In this document: positions 25,970 to 34,520 of the stretch, piece by piece | Position numbering within the stretch: the stretch's first letter is position 1 | How the letters are laid out: each line of letters begins with the position of its first letter | NCBI RefSeq assembly: GCF_019749295.1 | Contig: NZ_JACWFG010000015.1 | Coordinates: 62,001 to 126,000, forward strand | Direction: 5' to 3' | Length of the DNA: 64,000 nt | DNA from: Neobacillus niacini | GTDB taxonomy: Bacteria > Bacillota > Bacilli > Bacillales > Cytobacillaceae | Position numbers and translations under genes: made by a program | Notes under the pieces: model-generated | Databases searched by the model: none | Seen by the model: only the letters and a program-made list of their open reading frames with translations | What the model was told of the DNA's origin: nothing

Positions 25970-26372
25970 GCTTCCTCCTTCACTTCATATGTCTATTCCA
26001 CAAAGATAAAGTCATTATAACAATGGATAATTAAAAAAATGTCGAACCAAGGGAGGTTAATCTATTTGTAAATAGAATGTTAACTTCCATTAATAATAGA
26101 AATATTTAGTAAACAATCAGGACCATACTCCCCCAATAAGGAAAATTTTGACTGTATTTTCTGTAAAGTTAGTGTGTGCTTTATCCCATATTACAGCCCT
26201 TAATAATAGGTAACACTTAACTAGACAATGATTTTAATGTTCCGTAGACTAAACACTATATCATTTTTTCTACTAATTACTTGGGGGTATTACTATCTAG
26301 CCTCCTAATCTACTAACCAAAATAAATAAATAATGAAGGTTGTAGTATTTTTGAAAATAGGGAGGAATAATC
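25970..26372 (+). other. Intergenic region before ftsZ
   Basis: About 400 bp of AT-rich sequence separate the divergent small genes and ftsZ. Apart from the GGGAGG ribosome site of ftsZ at its right end I see no coding frame, strong hairpin or convincing promoter. Confidence 0.4.
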
Positions 26373-27542
26373 ATGTTGGAATTTGACACAAGTATGGATC
26401 AATTAGCGACGATTAAAGTAGTCGGTGTAGGCGGCGGGGGAAACAATGCTGTAAACCGAATGATTGAGGATGGAGTAGAAGGAGTAGAGTTTATTGCTGT
26501 AAACACGGATTCACAAGCAATTAATCAATCGAGAGCAGCCATTAGAATGCAAATTGGTGCCTCGTTAACTAGAGGGTTAGGTGCAGGTGCCAATCCGGAA
26601 ATAGGCCAAAAAGCTGTCGAGGAAAGTAAGAATCAAATCGAAGAAGTGTTAAAAGGAGCAGACATGGTATTCGTTACAGCAGGAATGGGAGGAGGTACTG
26701 GAACCGGAGCAGCACCGGCAATCGCTAGAATTGCACGAAAGCTTGGTGCCTTGACCATTGGAGTGGTAACGCGCCCTTTCAAATTTGAAGGTCATAAGCG
26801 TGCAAAAAATGCAGAAAGTGGAATTAGTGAAATGAGGGAAGCAGTAGACACCCTAATCATTATTCCAAACGATCGTTTATTGGAAATTGTCGATAAAAAA
26901 ACCCCTATGATCGAAGCTTTTCGTGAAGCAGACAATGTCCTCCGGCAGGGTGTACAAGGGATATCAGATCTAATTGCGGTACCTGGATTAATCAACCTTG
27001 ATTTCGCAGATGTGAAAACGGTCATGTCTCATAAAGGAACTGCCCTAATGGGGATTGGGATCGCGAATGGCAGCAATCGTGCGGCTGAAGCAGCGGAGAA
27101 AGCTTTAAACAGTCCGTTATTGGAAACGTCAATCAATGGGGCACATGGGGTAATCATGAACATAACCGGCGGTAACAATTTAAGTCTTTTTGAAGTACAG
27201 GAGGCCGCCGAAATCGTGGCTGCAGCTTCTAACGAGGAATTAAATATGATCTTTGGTTCGGTCATTAATGAAAACTTAACAGATGAGATTATAGTAACCG
27301 TCATAGCTACTGGATTTACCGAGCAAGGTGAAACTAAAGTACATACGCAATCCCAGCCGCCAGAGGAGGAAGTTACCTCTCCTTATCAAAGGGAACAGCG
27401 ACTTCACTATCAAGAACCGGAACCAATCATTCATTTTGAAGAGGTTTTGGATTATGGCACGAACTCAAGGGATTTAGAGGAGTCAGATGATGATATTCCA
27501 ACCTTTTTGCGTAATCGAAAAAAGCGCTTACGTTCATTTTAA
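26373..27542 (+). CDS. ftsZ: Cell division GTPase FtsZ, stand-alone copy
   Basis: FtsZ polymerises at mid-cell to form the Z ring. The protein has 389 residues and all core parts: N-terminal [20 protein letters not shown], the GTP signature [10 protein letters not shown] (106-115), the synergy loop region [15 protein letters not shown], and the C-terminal peptide [14 protein letters not shown] that binds FtsA/SepF/EzrA. It is intact and probably functional. It differs from the very conserved Bacillus FtsZ at several usually fixed places (for example [17 protein letters not shown] and [15 protein letters not shown]). No ftsA or other dcw genes flank it, so it is likely a second copy. Confidence 0.92.
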   Translation: MLEFDTSMDQLATIKVVGVGGGGNNAVNRMIEDGVEGVEFIAVNTDSQAINQSRAAIRMQIGASLTRGLGAGANPEIGQKAVEESKNQIEEVLKGADMVFVTAGMGGGTGTGAAPAIARIARKLGALTIGVVTRPFKFEGHKRAKNAESGISEMREAVDTLIIIPNDRLLEIVDKKTPMIEAFREADNVLRQGVQGISDLIAVPGLINLDFADVKTVMSHKGTALMGIGIANGSNRAAEAAEKALNSPLLETSINGAHGVIMNITGGNNLSLFEVQEAAEIVAAASNEELNMIFGSVINENLTDEIIVTVIATGFTEQGETKVHTQSQPPEEEVTSPYQREQRLHYQEPEPIIHFEEVLDYGTNSRDLEESDDDIPTFLRNRKKRLRSF

Positions 27543-27590
27543 GTGAATAGGGATAAAAGATATTCCCTTAATGAATAAATGAGGGTTAAG

Positions 27591-27808
27591 TGAAAGATCC
27601 TTGGCGAATCGCTCCCTTGGAATGCGAGATAGATGGGTCTAGGGAACAATACCTGGGGTATCGTTCCCCCGGATGGCAAAAAGATGGATAAAGGGAACAA
27701 TACCCGGAGAATTGTTACCTTGGAAGGCTAAAGAGATAGATTAAGGGAACAATTCTCGGAAAATACTTCCCTTAAAGGGAACAGTCGGAGTGTAAAGGGA
27801 ACGATACA
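27591..27808. repeat. Array B: GGGAACAAT palindromes spaced 51-52 bp
   Basis: Imperfect palindromes of the form GGGAACAAT...ATtGTTcCC start at 27642, 27693 and 27745 (steps 51 and 52). A decayed unit lies one period earlier (about 27591) and two extra GGGAAC copies follow (27778 and about 27798). The sequence is unrelated to array A but has the same spacing. It lies between ftsZ and a convergent gene. Confidence 0.8.
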
Positions 27809-27848
27809 TTTTAAATTTCAATTTAACAATCGATAAATTCGTTCATAC

Positions 27849-27879
27849 AAAAACAGGCAGCCATTCACTGCCTGTTTTT
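27849..27879 (-). terminator. Terminator (minus-strand gene; may work both ways)
   Basis: AAAAACAGGCAG (27849-27860) and CTGCCTGTTTTT (27868-27879) form a perfect 12-bp stem with a 7-nt loop, with A- and T-rich flanks suited to either direction. Confidence 0.85.
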
Positions 27880-27890
27880 ACTTTTTCTAT

Positions 27891-28130
27891 CTACGCCATT
27901 GGCAGGCTCTTAAATTTTGTAAGTGTCTCAACATACTCTTCTTGACTATCAATAAGCTTATACACTCTTGCTTCATCAAAATGGACAATCTTCCAAGACC
28001 GCAGCTCGCCATCTCGATACCCCCTAGCTAAGACCTTTTCCAATGATTTCCTTGTAGCTCCTTGGTAATAGGTTTTTCCAATAAAGGTCCCTTTAAAATA
28101 CTTGTGAATCATAAAAGTTTCGAACATCAT
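27891..28130 (-). CDS. Hypothetical protein, 79 aa
   Basis: The start is ATG 28130 (or the adjacent ATG 28127) behind GGGGG, and a terminator follows the stop. The product is basic and mixed alpha/beta (KYFKGTFIGKTYYQGATRKS, then WKIVHFDEARVYKLIDSQEEYVETL). It resembles small Bacillus conserved proteins of unknown function; no motif assigned. Confidence 0.7.
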   Translation of the reverse strand: MMFETFMIHKYFKGTFIGKTYYQGATRKSLEKVLARGYRDGELRSWKIVHFDEARVYKLIDSQEEYVETLTKFKSLPMA

Positions 28131-28410
28131 TCCAGCCCCCTAATCTTCTATTTAATAAATCCAATTAAAGAGTATAGTAGTTAATAAAATCGTTGAATAT
28201 TAAAAGATATTTGCAACATCACTATGTTGTTTACAAGAGGTATAGTAGCATGGATAAGAAGGAGAGTCTGTGGATTTTTTGTGAATTATTTCACGATGTG
28301 TAAACTGTAATATCCAAAGCTAGGAATATAAAAGAATTCAGTATAAACGTAGATGAAATGGTATAATTTTCTAATATATAAACTGTCAGTAACACAAGAG
28401 GGGGAGTAAA

Positions 28411-29313
28411 ATGAGGATTGTTATAGCGGGAGGTTCAGGTTTTATCGGTAGAAAATTAACTGAATTATTACATGCACAAGGCCATTCTGTCGTCATTTTA
28501 ACAAGGGAAGCGAAAAAATCAGACGGGAACATAGCTTATGTACAGTGGCTTTCTGAAGGATCGTCGCCAGAAAAGGATATAGGTTATGCAGATGCCTTTA
28601 TTAATTTAGCTGGTGTTTCCATCAACGAAGGCAGATGGAGTAGGATGCATCAGAAACAAATCTATGATAGTAGAATGACCGCAACAGATGAGTTACTAAG
28701 AATCATTTCCTTACTTCCTGAAAAGCCTGCTGTCCTTGTTAATGCCAGTGCGATTGGCATTTATCCCGCCTCAGAAACATCTATCTATACGGAAAATTCT
28801 ACGGAAAGAGCTAATGACTTTTTAGGAAAAACGGTAAGCGACTGGGAAAACAAAGCGAAACAAGTGGAAGAACAGTCCGTTCGTGCAGTCTTCATGAGAT
28901 TTGGTGTTGTGCTCGGTAATGAAGGTGGGGCTCTGCCTCTTATGGCACTGCCTTATCGTTTATTTGTTGGCGGAAAAGTAGGTTCCGGTGAACAATGGGT
29001 ATCCTGGGTGCATGTCACGGATGTTGTCCGCGCTATTCTCTATGTGCTCAATAATGATACTTTGCGAGGACCAGTAAATGTTACATCACCCTCACCACTC
29101 CAAATGAACGATTTCGGTAAGACCATTGGAGCGGTATTGCATCGTCCCCATTGGATGCCAGTCCCTTCATTGGCAATGAAAATGGTCCTTGGGCAAAAAA
29201 GTGCCCTCGTTTTGGAAGGGCAGCATGTAGTGCCTCAAGTGTTGCAACAAGTAGGGTTTGAATTCATGTTCCCAACACTTCATTCGGCTTTAGAGGATTT
29301 ATTCTTACGTTAA
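28411..29313 (+). CDS. yfhF: TIGR01777-type NAD-dependent epimerase (YfhF-like)
   Basis: This extended-SDR protein of 300 residues has the N-terminal IAGGSGFIGRKL motif and family hallmarks FINLAGVSINEGRW, NASAIGIYP (with the catalytic-region Tyr), and WVSWVHVTDVVRAI. The C-terminal DUF1731 part (HRPHWMPVPSLAMKMVLG, ending at the GF.F..PTL motif) is present. This matches B. subtilis YfhF and E. coli YfcH; the substrate is unknown. It has a GAGGGGGAG site. Confidence 0.92.
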   Translation: MRIVIAGGSGFIGRKLTELLHAQGHSVVILTREAKKSDGNIAYVQWLSEGSSPEKDIGYADAFINLAGVSINEGRWSRMHQKQIYDSRMTATDELLRIISLLPEKPAVLVNASAIGIYPASETSIYTENSTERANDFLGKTVSDWENKAKQVEEQSVRAVFMRFGVVLGNEGGALPLMALPYRLFVGGKVGSGEQWVSWVHVTDVVRAILYVLNNDTLRGPVNVTSPSPLQMNDFGKTIGAVLHRPHWMPVPSLAMKMVLGQKSALVLEGQHVVPQVLQQVGFEFMFPTLHSALEDLFLR

Positions 29314-29447
29314 TAGGAATAGATAATTTTGTTAAGAAAAATAGAATGTATGTTCTTATATCGTGTTGTTTATGATATACTAAAATGGCAATAGAAGGTT
29401 GTCTTAAGGGGTGGTCGGCATACTCCCATGGAGGGGGGTGGTGCTGT

Positions 29448-29531
29448 TTGACCGTTTTTGAAACATTTATGATCATGTTTGGTTTTGCTAGTTTAGTCAT
29501 TGCGATACTGACATTTAATCAAAAAAAATAA
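29448..29531 (+). CDS. Putative holin-like toxin (Hol_Tox type), 27 aa
   Basis: The TTG start at 29448 follows GGAGGGGGGTGG. The peptide reads MTVFETFMIMFGFASLVIA and ends ILTFNQKK: one membrane helix and a charged tail, the pattern of the small Hol_Tox proteins thought to be type I toxins in Firmicutes. Immediately after the stop, ACCCACCC could pair with the GGGTGG of the ribosome site, which suggests translational self-occlusion. An antisense antitoxin RNA is expected by analogy; I see no certain promoter for it. Confidence 0.72.
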   Translation: MTVFETFMIMFGFASLVIAILTFNQKK

Positions 29532-29614
29532 CCCACCCTCGAGTTAGCTCAGCTCAGGTGGATTACTAGTCCGTATAATACAGCCGTTCCTTTTGGGAAA
29601 ACCGACTATTGCAG

Positions 29615-29650
29615 GACCGACATGTTGCAGCATGTTCGGTCTTTTTATTT
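29615..29650 (+). terminator. Intrinsic terminator downstream of the Hol_Tox gene
   Basis: ACCGACATG and CATGTTCGGT arms (29617-29640) around TTGCAG are followed by CTTTTTATTTTA. Confidence 0.85.
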
Positions 29651-29751
29651 TATGTTTATGCTTACCTATATTATAACGAAAAATAGGAAAAAAGAAACAT
29701 AAATGAGGGATAATTAATAAGTAAAAAATCGGTAAGCGTTTACATTTATTT

Positions 29752-30065
29752 TTAAGAGATAATGCCTTTTCTTAGTAGTTCACCAACTGCATGGGAACGA
29801 TTATGGGCACCAAGCTTTTTAATCGCTGATTTCACATATTGTTTTACCGTTAATTCACTTATTTCCATTGCAGCTGCCATTTCCTTCATGCTTTCACCCC
29901 AAGAAATCTTTCGCATTACCTCTAATTCTCTTTTACTTAAGTTTGATGTTTGGTCTAGGGAATTGGTCTGCTCCATATACTTCCCGATGATTCTCCCATA
30001 ATCTGTTAAAGAGGTAAGAACTCGTTCATCGATAACAGCGGCTTCGGAAAATTCTGTCGTACAAA
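29752..30065 (-). pseudogene. LuxR-type regulator, N-terminally truncated
   Basis: On the minus strand a LuxR/GerE helix-turn-helix domain is intact (LSKRELEVMRKISWG, MAAAMEISELTVKQYVKSAIKKLG), preceded by about 35 residues of helical linker. The family-like sequence stops near 30065, where it is joined to the opposite-strand monooxygenase remnant. The frame runs on to 30135 only through antisense monooxygenase sequence. The sensor part is lost, so it is probably not functional, although a DNA-binding fragment could still be made. Confidence 0.75.
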
Positions 30066-30067
30066 TA

Positions 30068-30654
<587 letters not shown>

Positions 30655-30663
30655 CTAGTTTAC

Positions 30664-30701
30664 ACCAAATGTCCCTAGACATCCGTCTAGGGACATTTGG
30701 T
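30664..30701. terminator. Perfect 17-bp palindrome
   Basis: ACCAAATGTCCCTAGAC (30664-30680) is exactly complementary to 30685-30701 with the 4-nt loop ATCC. It lies between the monooxygenase remnant and a convergent gene. No T-run follows on either strand, so a terminator role is plausible but not certain. Confidence 0.6.
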
Positions 30702-30723
30702 ATGGAACCCCGAAATTTATCCT

Positions 30724-31449
30724 TTATTGAGAAATTCCACCTTCATAAATAAACTCAAAATATCGATTAACACTGTTACCTGATTCATTTGCAGCCGTAA
30801 TTCTGTATGCGCGATAATTTGGAGTAGATTCATCAAAATGAATGCTCTTTTCAAATAAACTTGGTAACTGTTCAGTTATCACCTCGTCTGTAAAAATAAT
30901 GCTATCTGCATCCGAACACCCTTGGAACGTAACATCATGTTCTCCCGTAGGAAGGTGCGTCACAAGCTCGATTGGACTTTCAATGGTTAGTTTTGGAAGC
31001 GAAGTGTCGGGCGCTTCCTTAAACGTTAGTCCTTTTAGAATAAAATGATAAGTTAATAGGGACGGGTCTTCCGGTGATTCTGCAGGATTTGACGTAATCA
31101 CCAACATATAATCTCCTGCTGGCAATACAGCTCCATTTCCATACATGGCAGACCAGTTTTTATCAGTAATGATATAATCGGATCCCACTGTATCAGGTCC
31201 CCAACTGATGTCAATGGTTCCTTTCTTTGCAGTTGAAAATAAGTAATAATGTGTTTCCAAATCACGATAAATCTTGCCTTTATATTCAACTGTCATTTTG
31301 ACTTTTTCCTTTTGTTTCTTCTCTGATTTCATCTGTGCTGCTGATACAGTCTTATCATCCGGCATTGGAGAAAACATTCTAGGTGTGAAAAACAGCAGAA
31401 ACACCAAAAAACTGATCAGAAAATAATGAAAACCTTTCGATTGAAACAT
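30724..31449 (-). CDS. Exported or membrane-anchored hypothetical protein
   Basis: The start ATG at 31449 follows AAAGGATG at 8 nt; an open extension to 31518 lacks a ribosome site. The product of 241 residues has an N-terminal hydrophobic segment (FHYFLISFLVFLLFF) and then an extracellular-type beta-rich region. YKGKIYRDLETHYYLF and GAVLPAGDYMLVITSNPAE suggest immunoglobulin-like or pre-peptidase-type beta domains. No cysteine lipobox and no enzyme motif were seen. Function unknown. Confidence 0.78.
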   Translation of the reverse strand: MFQSKGFHYFLISFLVFLLFFTPRMFSPMPDDKTVSAAQMKSEKKQKEKVKMTVEYKGKIYRDLETHYYLFSTAKKGTIDISWGPDTVGSDYIITDKNWSAMYGNGAVLPAGDYMLVITSNPAESPEDPSLLTYHFILKGLTFKEAPDTSLPKLTIESPIELVTHLPTGEHDVTFQGCSDADSIIFTDEVITEQLPSLFEKSIHFDESTPNYRAYRITAANESGNSVNRYFEFIYEGGISQ

Positions 31450-31737
31450 AACAATCATCCTTTCTTGATGACAATTAAAATGATTGTGCTGCGATCGGTG
31501 CTTGATTGTATGCTGCAACTATTTTCTCTATAAAGTAGACGATATCATGTGAGTATGGTTACATTGTTTTTCTAAGAAGTTGAGTGGTATTTTGAATTTC
31601 AGGAGCCTATTTTTACGAAAAGTTTCATGGGAGATGTTTAATCCCTTTTTATTGTCCTGGTCCTACAAAACTAATAAGATGGTTATATACAAACCTAAAC
31701 AATCATTACAATCATTGTTAGAAAAGGAGTCGGTTTC

Positions 31738-31908
31738 GTGTTGTGGGATAAACCTAAGTGTATGGTTTGCGAGAAGGAAATAAAGGGAGATGATATGGTT
31801 TTTGTAAAAATGAAATACCCTAAGCGAAAAGGTTTTACAGAAATCAAAGCGTATTTACTAAACGAAGGAAAATTTGTTTGTGAAGACTGTGTTACACTTA
31901 AAAAATAG
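31738..31908 (+). CDS. Small zinc-ribbon protein, 56 aa
   Basis: The GTG start at 31738 lies 8 nt after AAAAGGAG. The product has two CxxC pairs (CMVC near the start, CEDC near the end) around KMKYPKRKGFTEIKAYL. I recall close relatives in the B. cereus group that carry the doubtful name Fe3+-hydroxamate ABC transporter substrate-binding protein; size and motifs point instead to a zinc ribbon of unknown role. It is monocistronic, 79 nt before the next gene. Confidence 0.8.
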   Translation: MLWDKPKCMVCEKEIKGDDMVFVKMKYPKRKGFTEIKAYLLNEGKFVCEDCVTLKK

Positions 31909-31987
31909 GAAGTTAACGGATCGATTGGCAAATACATATTCCTACTAGAGTCAAATCTATGAAAATATAGTCAACGAGGTGTATTCA

Positions 31988-33067
31988 TTGTTTACTAATA
32001 AACTGACAGGACTTTTAAAAATTGAGCACCCCATTATCCAAGCTCCCATGGCGGGAGGTATCACGACTTCAAAATTAGTTGCAGAGGTTTCAAATGCTGG
32101 AGGTCTTGGAATGATTGGGGCAGGCTATATGACTCCCGCTCAGATTCGAGACCAAATTAAGGAAATTAAGCAGCTAACAAAAAAGCCATTTGGCATTAAT
32201 TTATTTGTTCCTAACGATTTTTCTTATACAGAAAACGAAGTAAACAAGGCCAATCAGCTATTACAGCCCATTCGAAATCACCTGCAAATACACCATGACC
32301 ACACAATAGATCTCCCAACAAGTGATCAAATTATTAAAACATTTAATGAACAAATCAAAGTTGTCATCGAAGAAAGAATTCCAGTTTGCTCCTTTACATT
32401 TGGTATTCCTTCTGAAGAAGTCATTGCTGACTTAAGAAGGAATGATGTTATTCTGATTGGAACAGCTACAACTGTAGAGGAAGCCATTGAAGTTGAAAAA
32501 TCAGGAATGGATATGGTTGTGGTGCAGGGCAGTGAAGCAGGAGGACATAGAGGGAACTTTATTTCTGAAAGTCATAATAGTTTAATAGGCTTAATGTCAT
32601 TGATTCCACAAATTGTCGATCATGTCAGCATTCCCGTTATTGCTGCTGGAGGTATTATGGACGGGCGAGGATTAACGGCTTCTCTCTGCTTGGGTGCAAT
32701 GGGTGTCCAAATGGGTACTGCTTTCTTAACATGTATCGAAAGCGGTGCACAACAGAAGTACAAGGAAGCGATCCTGCATGCTAGCGAGGACCAGACAGTC
32801 TTAACCCGAACATTTTCCGGCAAATGGGCAAGAGGGATTAAGAATAAGTTTATTGTAGAAATGGAGAAATATGAAGATGTATTACCTGAATTCCCTGTTC
32901 AAAACACACTTACTCAACCGATAAGAAAGGCATCTTCTTCTCAACAAAACGCAGACTATCTATCACTTTGGTCCGGTCAAAGTCCTAGATTAGCAAAAAC
33001 ACAAAGTGTTAGAGTGCTATTTAATACGATTTTAACTGAAGCTAAAAACATCCAGAATAACTTATAG
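31988..33067 (+). CDS. Nitronate monooxygenase / 2-nitropropane dioxygenase family
   Basis: This FMN-dependent TIM-barrel enzyme oxidises alkyl nitronates such as propionate-3-nitronate. The N-terminal HPIIQAPMAGGITTSKLVAE, the catalytic-region VVQGSEAGGHRG and the phosphate-binding IPVIAAGGIMDGRG are all present. The best start is TTG 31988 behind GAGGTG; the GTG at 31979 lies inside that ribosome site. The 359 residues fit class I NMOs. A terminator follows directly. Confidence 0.9.
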   Translation: MFTNKLTGLLKIEHPIIQAPMAGGITTSKLVAEVSNAGGLGMIGAGYMTPAQIRDQIKEIKQLTKKPFGINLFVPNDFSYTENEVNKANQLLQPIRNHLQIHHDHTIDLPTSDQIIKTFNEQIKVVIEERIPVCSFTFGIPSEEVIADLRRNDVILIGTATTVEEAIEVEKSGMDMVVVQGSEAGGHRGNFISESHNSLIGLMSLIPQIVDHVSIPVIAAGGIMDGRGLTASLCLGAMGVQMGTAFLTCIESGAQQKYKEAILHASEDQTVLTRTFSGKWARGIKNKFIVEMEKYEDVLPEFPVQNTLTQPIRKASSSQQNADYLSLWSGQSPRLAKTQSVRVLFNTILTEAKNIQNNL

Positions 33068-33074
33068 AAATTGA

Positions 33075-33108
33075 AGCAATTCTTCCATACCGAAGAATTG
33101 CTTTTTTT
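33075..33108 (+). terminator. Intrinsic terminator
   Basis: AAGCAATTCTTC (33075-33086) and GAAGAATTGCTT flank a 6-nt loop and run into T7. Confidence 0.92.
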
Positions 33109-33278
33109 ATAGAATGATATGTTTTTTTTTGCGATAAAAGGAAAAAATAGCTATTAATACGTTACTTTTTTCCTAAAACACGAACATTCAAACAAAAACA
33201 CTATAATAATATTCACCTTTTTGTTGACCACCTTTTATAAGTTTGTTATATTAACAAAGTAATAATCATAGATAACGA

Positions 33279-33350
33279 TACTCGTATATACTCGGTAATA
33301 TGGTCTGAGTGTTTCTACCTGGTTCCCAATAATGAACTAGACTACGAGTT
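33279..33350 (+). promoter_or_regulatory. Purine riboswitch aptamer, guanine type
   Basis: All parts of the aptamer can be traced: P1 ACTCGTA with TACGAGT, P2 CTCGG with CTGAG around TAATATGG, the J2/3 core TGTTTCTACC, P3 CTGGTTC with GAACTAG, and J3/1 ACTA. The specificity base (position 74 in xpt numbering) is C, which means guanine/hypoxanthine rather than adenine. It lies 188 nt before a nucleosidase-fold lipoprotein gene and is followed by a terminator. Confidence 0.92.
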
Positions 33351-33435
33351 AAAGTAATATGGTCCAGACTTTCTGTCTGATGCCATGAGATAATTTAGTG
33401 ATTTTTGCTTCATTATTTTATACTTTAACTTTCGA

Positions 33436-33483
33436 TAGTCTAGGGTGGCAGGAATGTTCCTGTACGTTCTAGACTTTTTCCCT
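33436..33483 (+). terminator. Riboswitch expression platform (terminator with competing antiterminator)
   Basis: TAGTCTAG (33436-33443) pairs with CTAGACT (33469-33475), followed by TTTTTCCCTTT. The aptamer's 3' side (33337-33355: CTAGACTA, then GAGTTAAAGT) can instead pair with 33422-33443 (ACTTTAACT, then TAGTCTAG), which breaks the terminator. Ligand binding holds the aptamer together and frees the terminator: an OFF switch. Confidence 0.85.
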
Positions 33484-33537
33484 TTGGGACCATTTAGGGG
33501 AGAGTGTACACAACTAGAAAAAGGGGAGAGATTATTG

Positions 33538-34410
33538 ATGAAAAACAAAATGTTTAAGAAAATTGTTTCAGTCACAGCTATTTCCACTATGTTATTGGTG
33601 GCAGGTTGTAATTCCACTGATTTAAAAGAAACAAAAGCAAAGAGTGCCGAGAGAACGATTATTATTCAAGGTCCAATGCCCATTGAAGCAGAATATTTTG
33701 CCGATAAATTAGAAAAAGTGAAAATCGAAAAATCAGGAAACTTTGTTTTCTATAAAGGGACGCTTAACGATTACCCTGTCATTGTAACGAAAACAGGGAA
33801 GGGAATGGAAAATGCAGCAGCTGCTACAGCATTGGCGATTGAAAAATATGACCCGATCGCGATCATCAATCAAGGTACTTCCGGCGGTCATGATCCGAAT
33901 CTAAATGTATTTGATATTGTACTAGGGGAAAGAACGACAAATATCGGTTCATTAAAAACAGAGAATATGGATGAAGGCCAAGGAACTGATCCCACTACAT
34001 GGATCCCAATGGATTTAATGGCATCAGAAGGAAGCGGTTCTGACGCGAGTGCGAACAAAGTCCGTTACTATGAGGGAGATAAGGAATTACTTGCCGCAGC
34101 CAATGCAGTTAAAGACACGTACACGAAGGGGAAAGTTGTCGAAGGTACAATTGGTTCAGCAGACTTTTGGAATAGTGAAGTAGATAGAATTAAATGGATT
34201 CACGAGGTTTATGGTACCTCTGTAGAAGAAATGGAAGGTGCCTCAGTTGCACAAATTGCTGATGCTTATGATGTAGCATTCTTAGGGATTCGAATTCTAT
34301 CAAATAATAAAACAAATGGCGGCACTTACGATCCGGGTACAGCGGAAGCGAATCAAAAATACGTTTATGAAGTTGTAAAAGAATATATTTCAATGAAAAA
34401 AAGTAAATAA
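33538..34410 (+). CDS. Nucleosidase/phosphorylase-family lipoprotein
   Basis: The protein (290 residues) starts with a lipoprotein signal peptide with lipobox VAGC (Cys24), then an NP-I fold like MTA/SAH nucleosidase: QGPMPIEAEYF, VTKTGKGMENAAAATALAI, INQGTSGG, and the ribose-binding VEEMEGASVAQ. The residue that in MTA/SAH nucleosidase is the general acid Asp (SD) is Asn here (ILSNNK). It would act on the outer face of the membrane, cutting purine nucleosides. With the guanine riboswitch in front, 6-oxopurine nucleoside salvage is the best guess. ATG 33538 follows AAGGGGAGAG. Confidence 0.85.
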   Translation: MKNKMFKKIVSVTAISTMLLVAGCNSTDLKETKAKSAERTIIIQGPMPIEAEYFADKLEKVKIEKSGNFVFYKGTLNDYPVIVTKTGKGMENAAAATALAIEKYDPIAIINQGTSGGHDPNLNVFDIVLGERTTNIGSLKTENMDEGQGTDPTTWIPMDLMASEGSGSDASANKVRYYEGDKELLAAANAVKDTYTKGKVVEGTIGSADFWNSEVDRIKWIHEVYGTSVEEMEGASVAQIADAYDVAFLGIRILSNNKTNGGTYDPGTAEANQKYVYEVVKEYISMKKSK

Positions 34411-34422
34411 GCAGACAAAGAA

Positions 34423-34457
34423 AATGCGTTTCTACATTAGTAGAAACGTATTTTTTT
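34423..34457 (+). terminator. Intrinsic terminator
   Basis: AATGCGTTTCTAC (34423-34435) and GTAGAAACGTATT (34440-34452) form a stem with one G-T pair and are followed by T5. Confidence 0.9.
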
Positions 34458-34520
34458 GGTTAGGTTTAAGGAAGAATTCCTATCTTTAAACTGGATATCC
34501 TATGAGCAGGAGGGATAATC

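Noticed and set aside
29264..29500. 78-aa minus-strand ORF over the Hol_Tox gene
   Set aside because: It overlaps the end of yfhF and is antisense to the better-supported mini-gene; no ribosome site.
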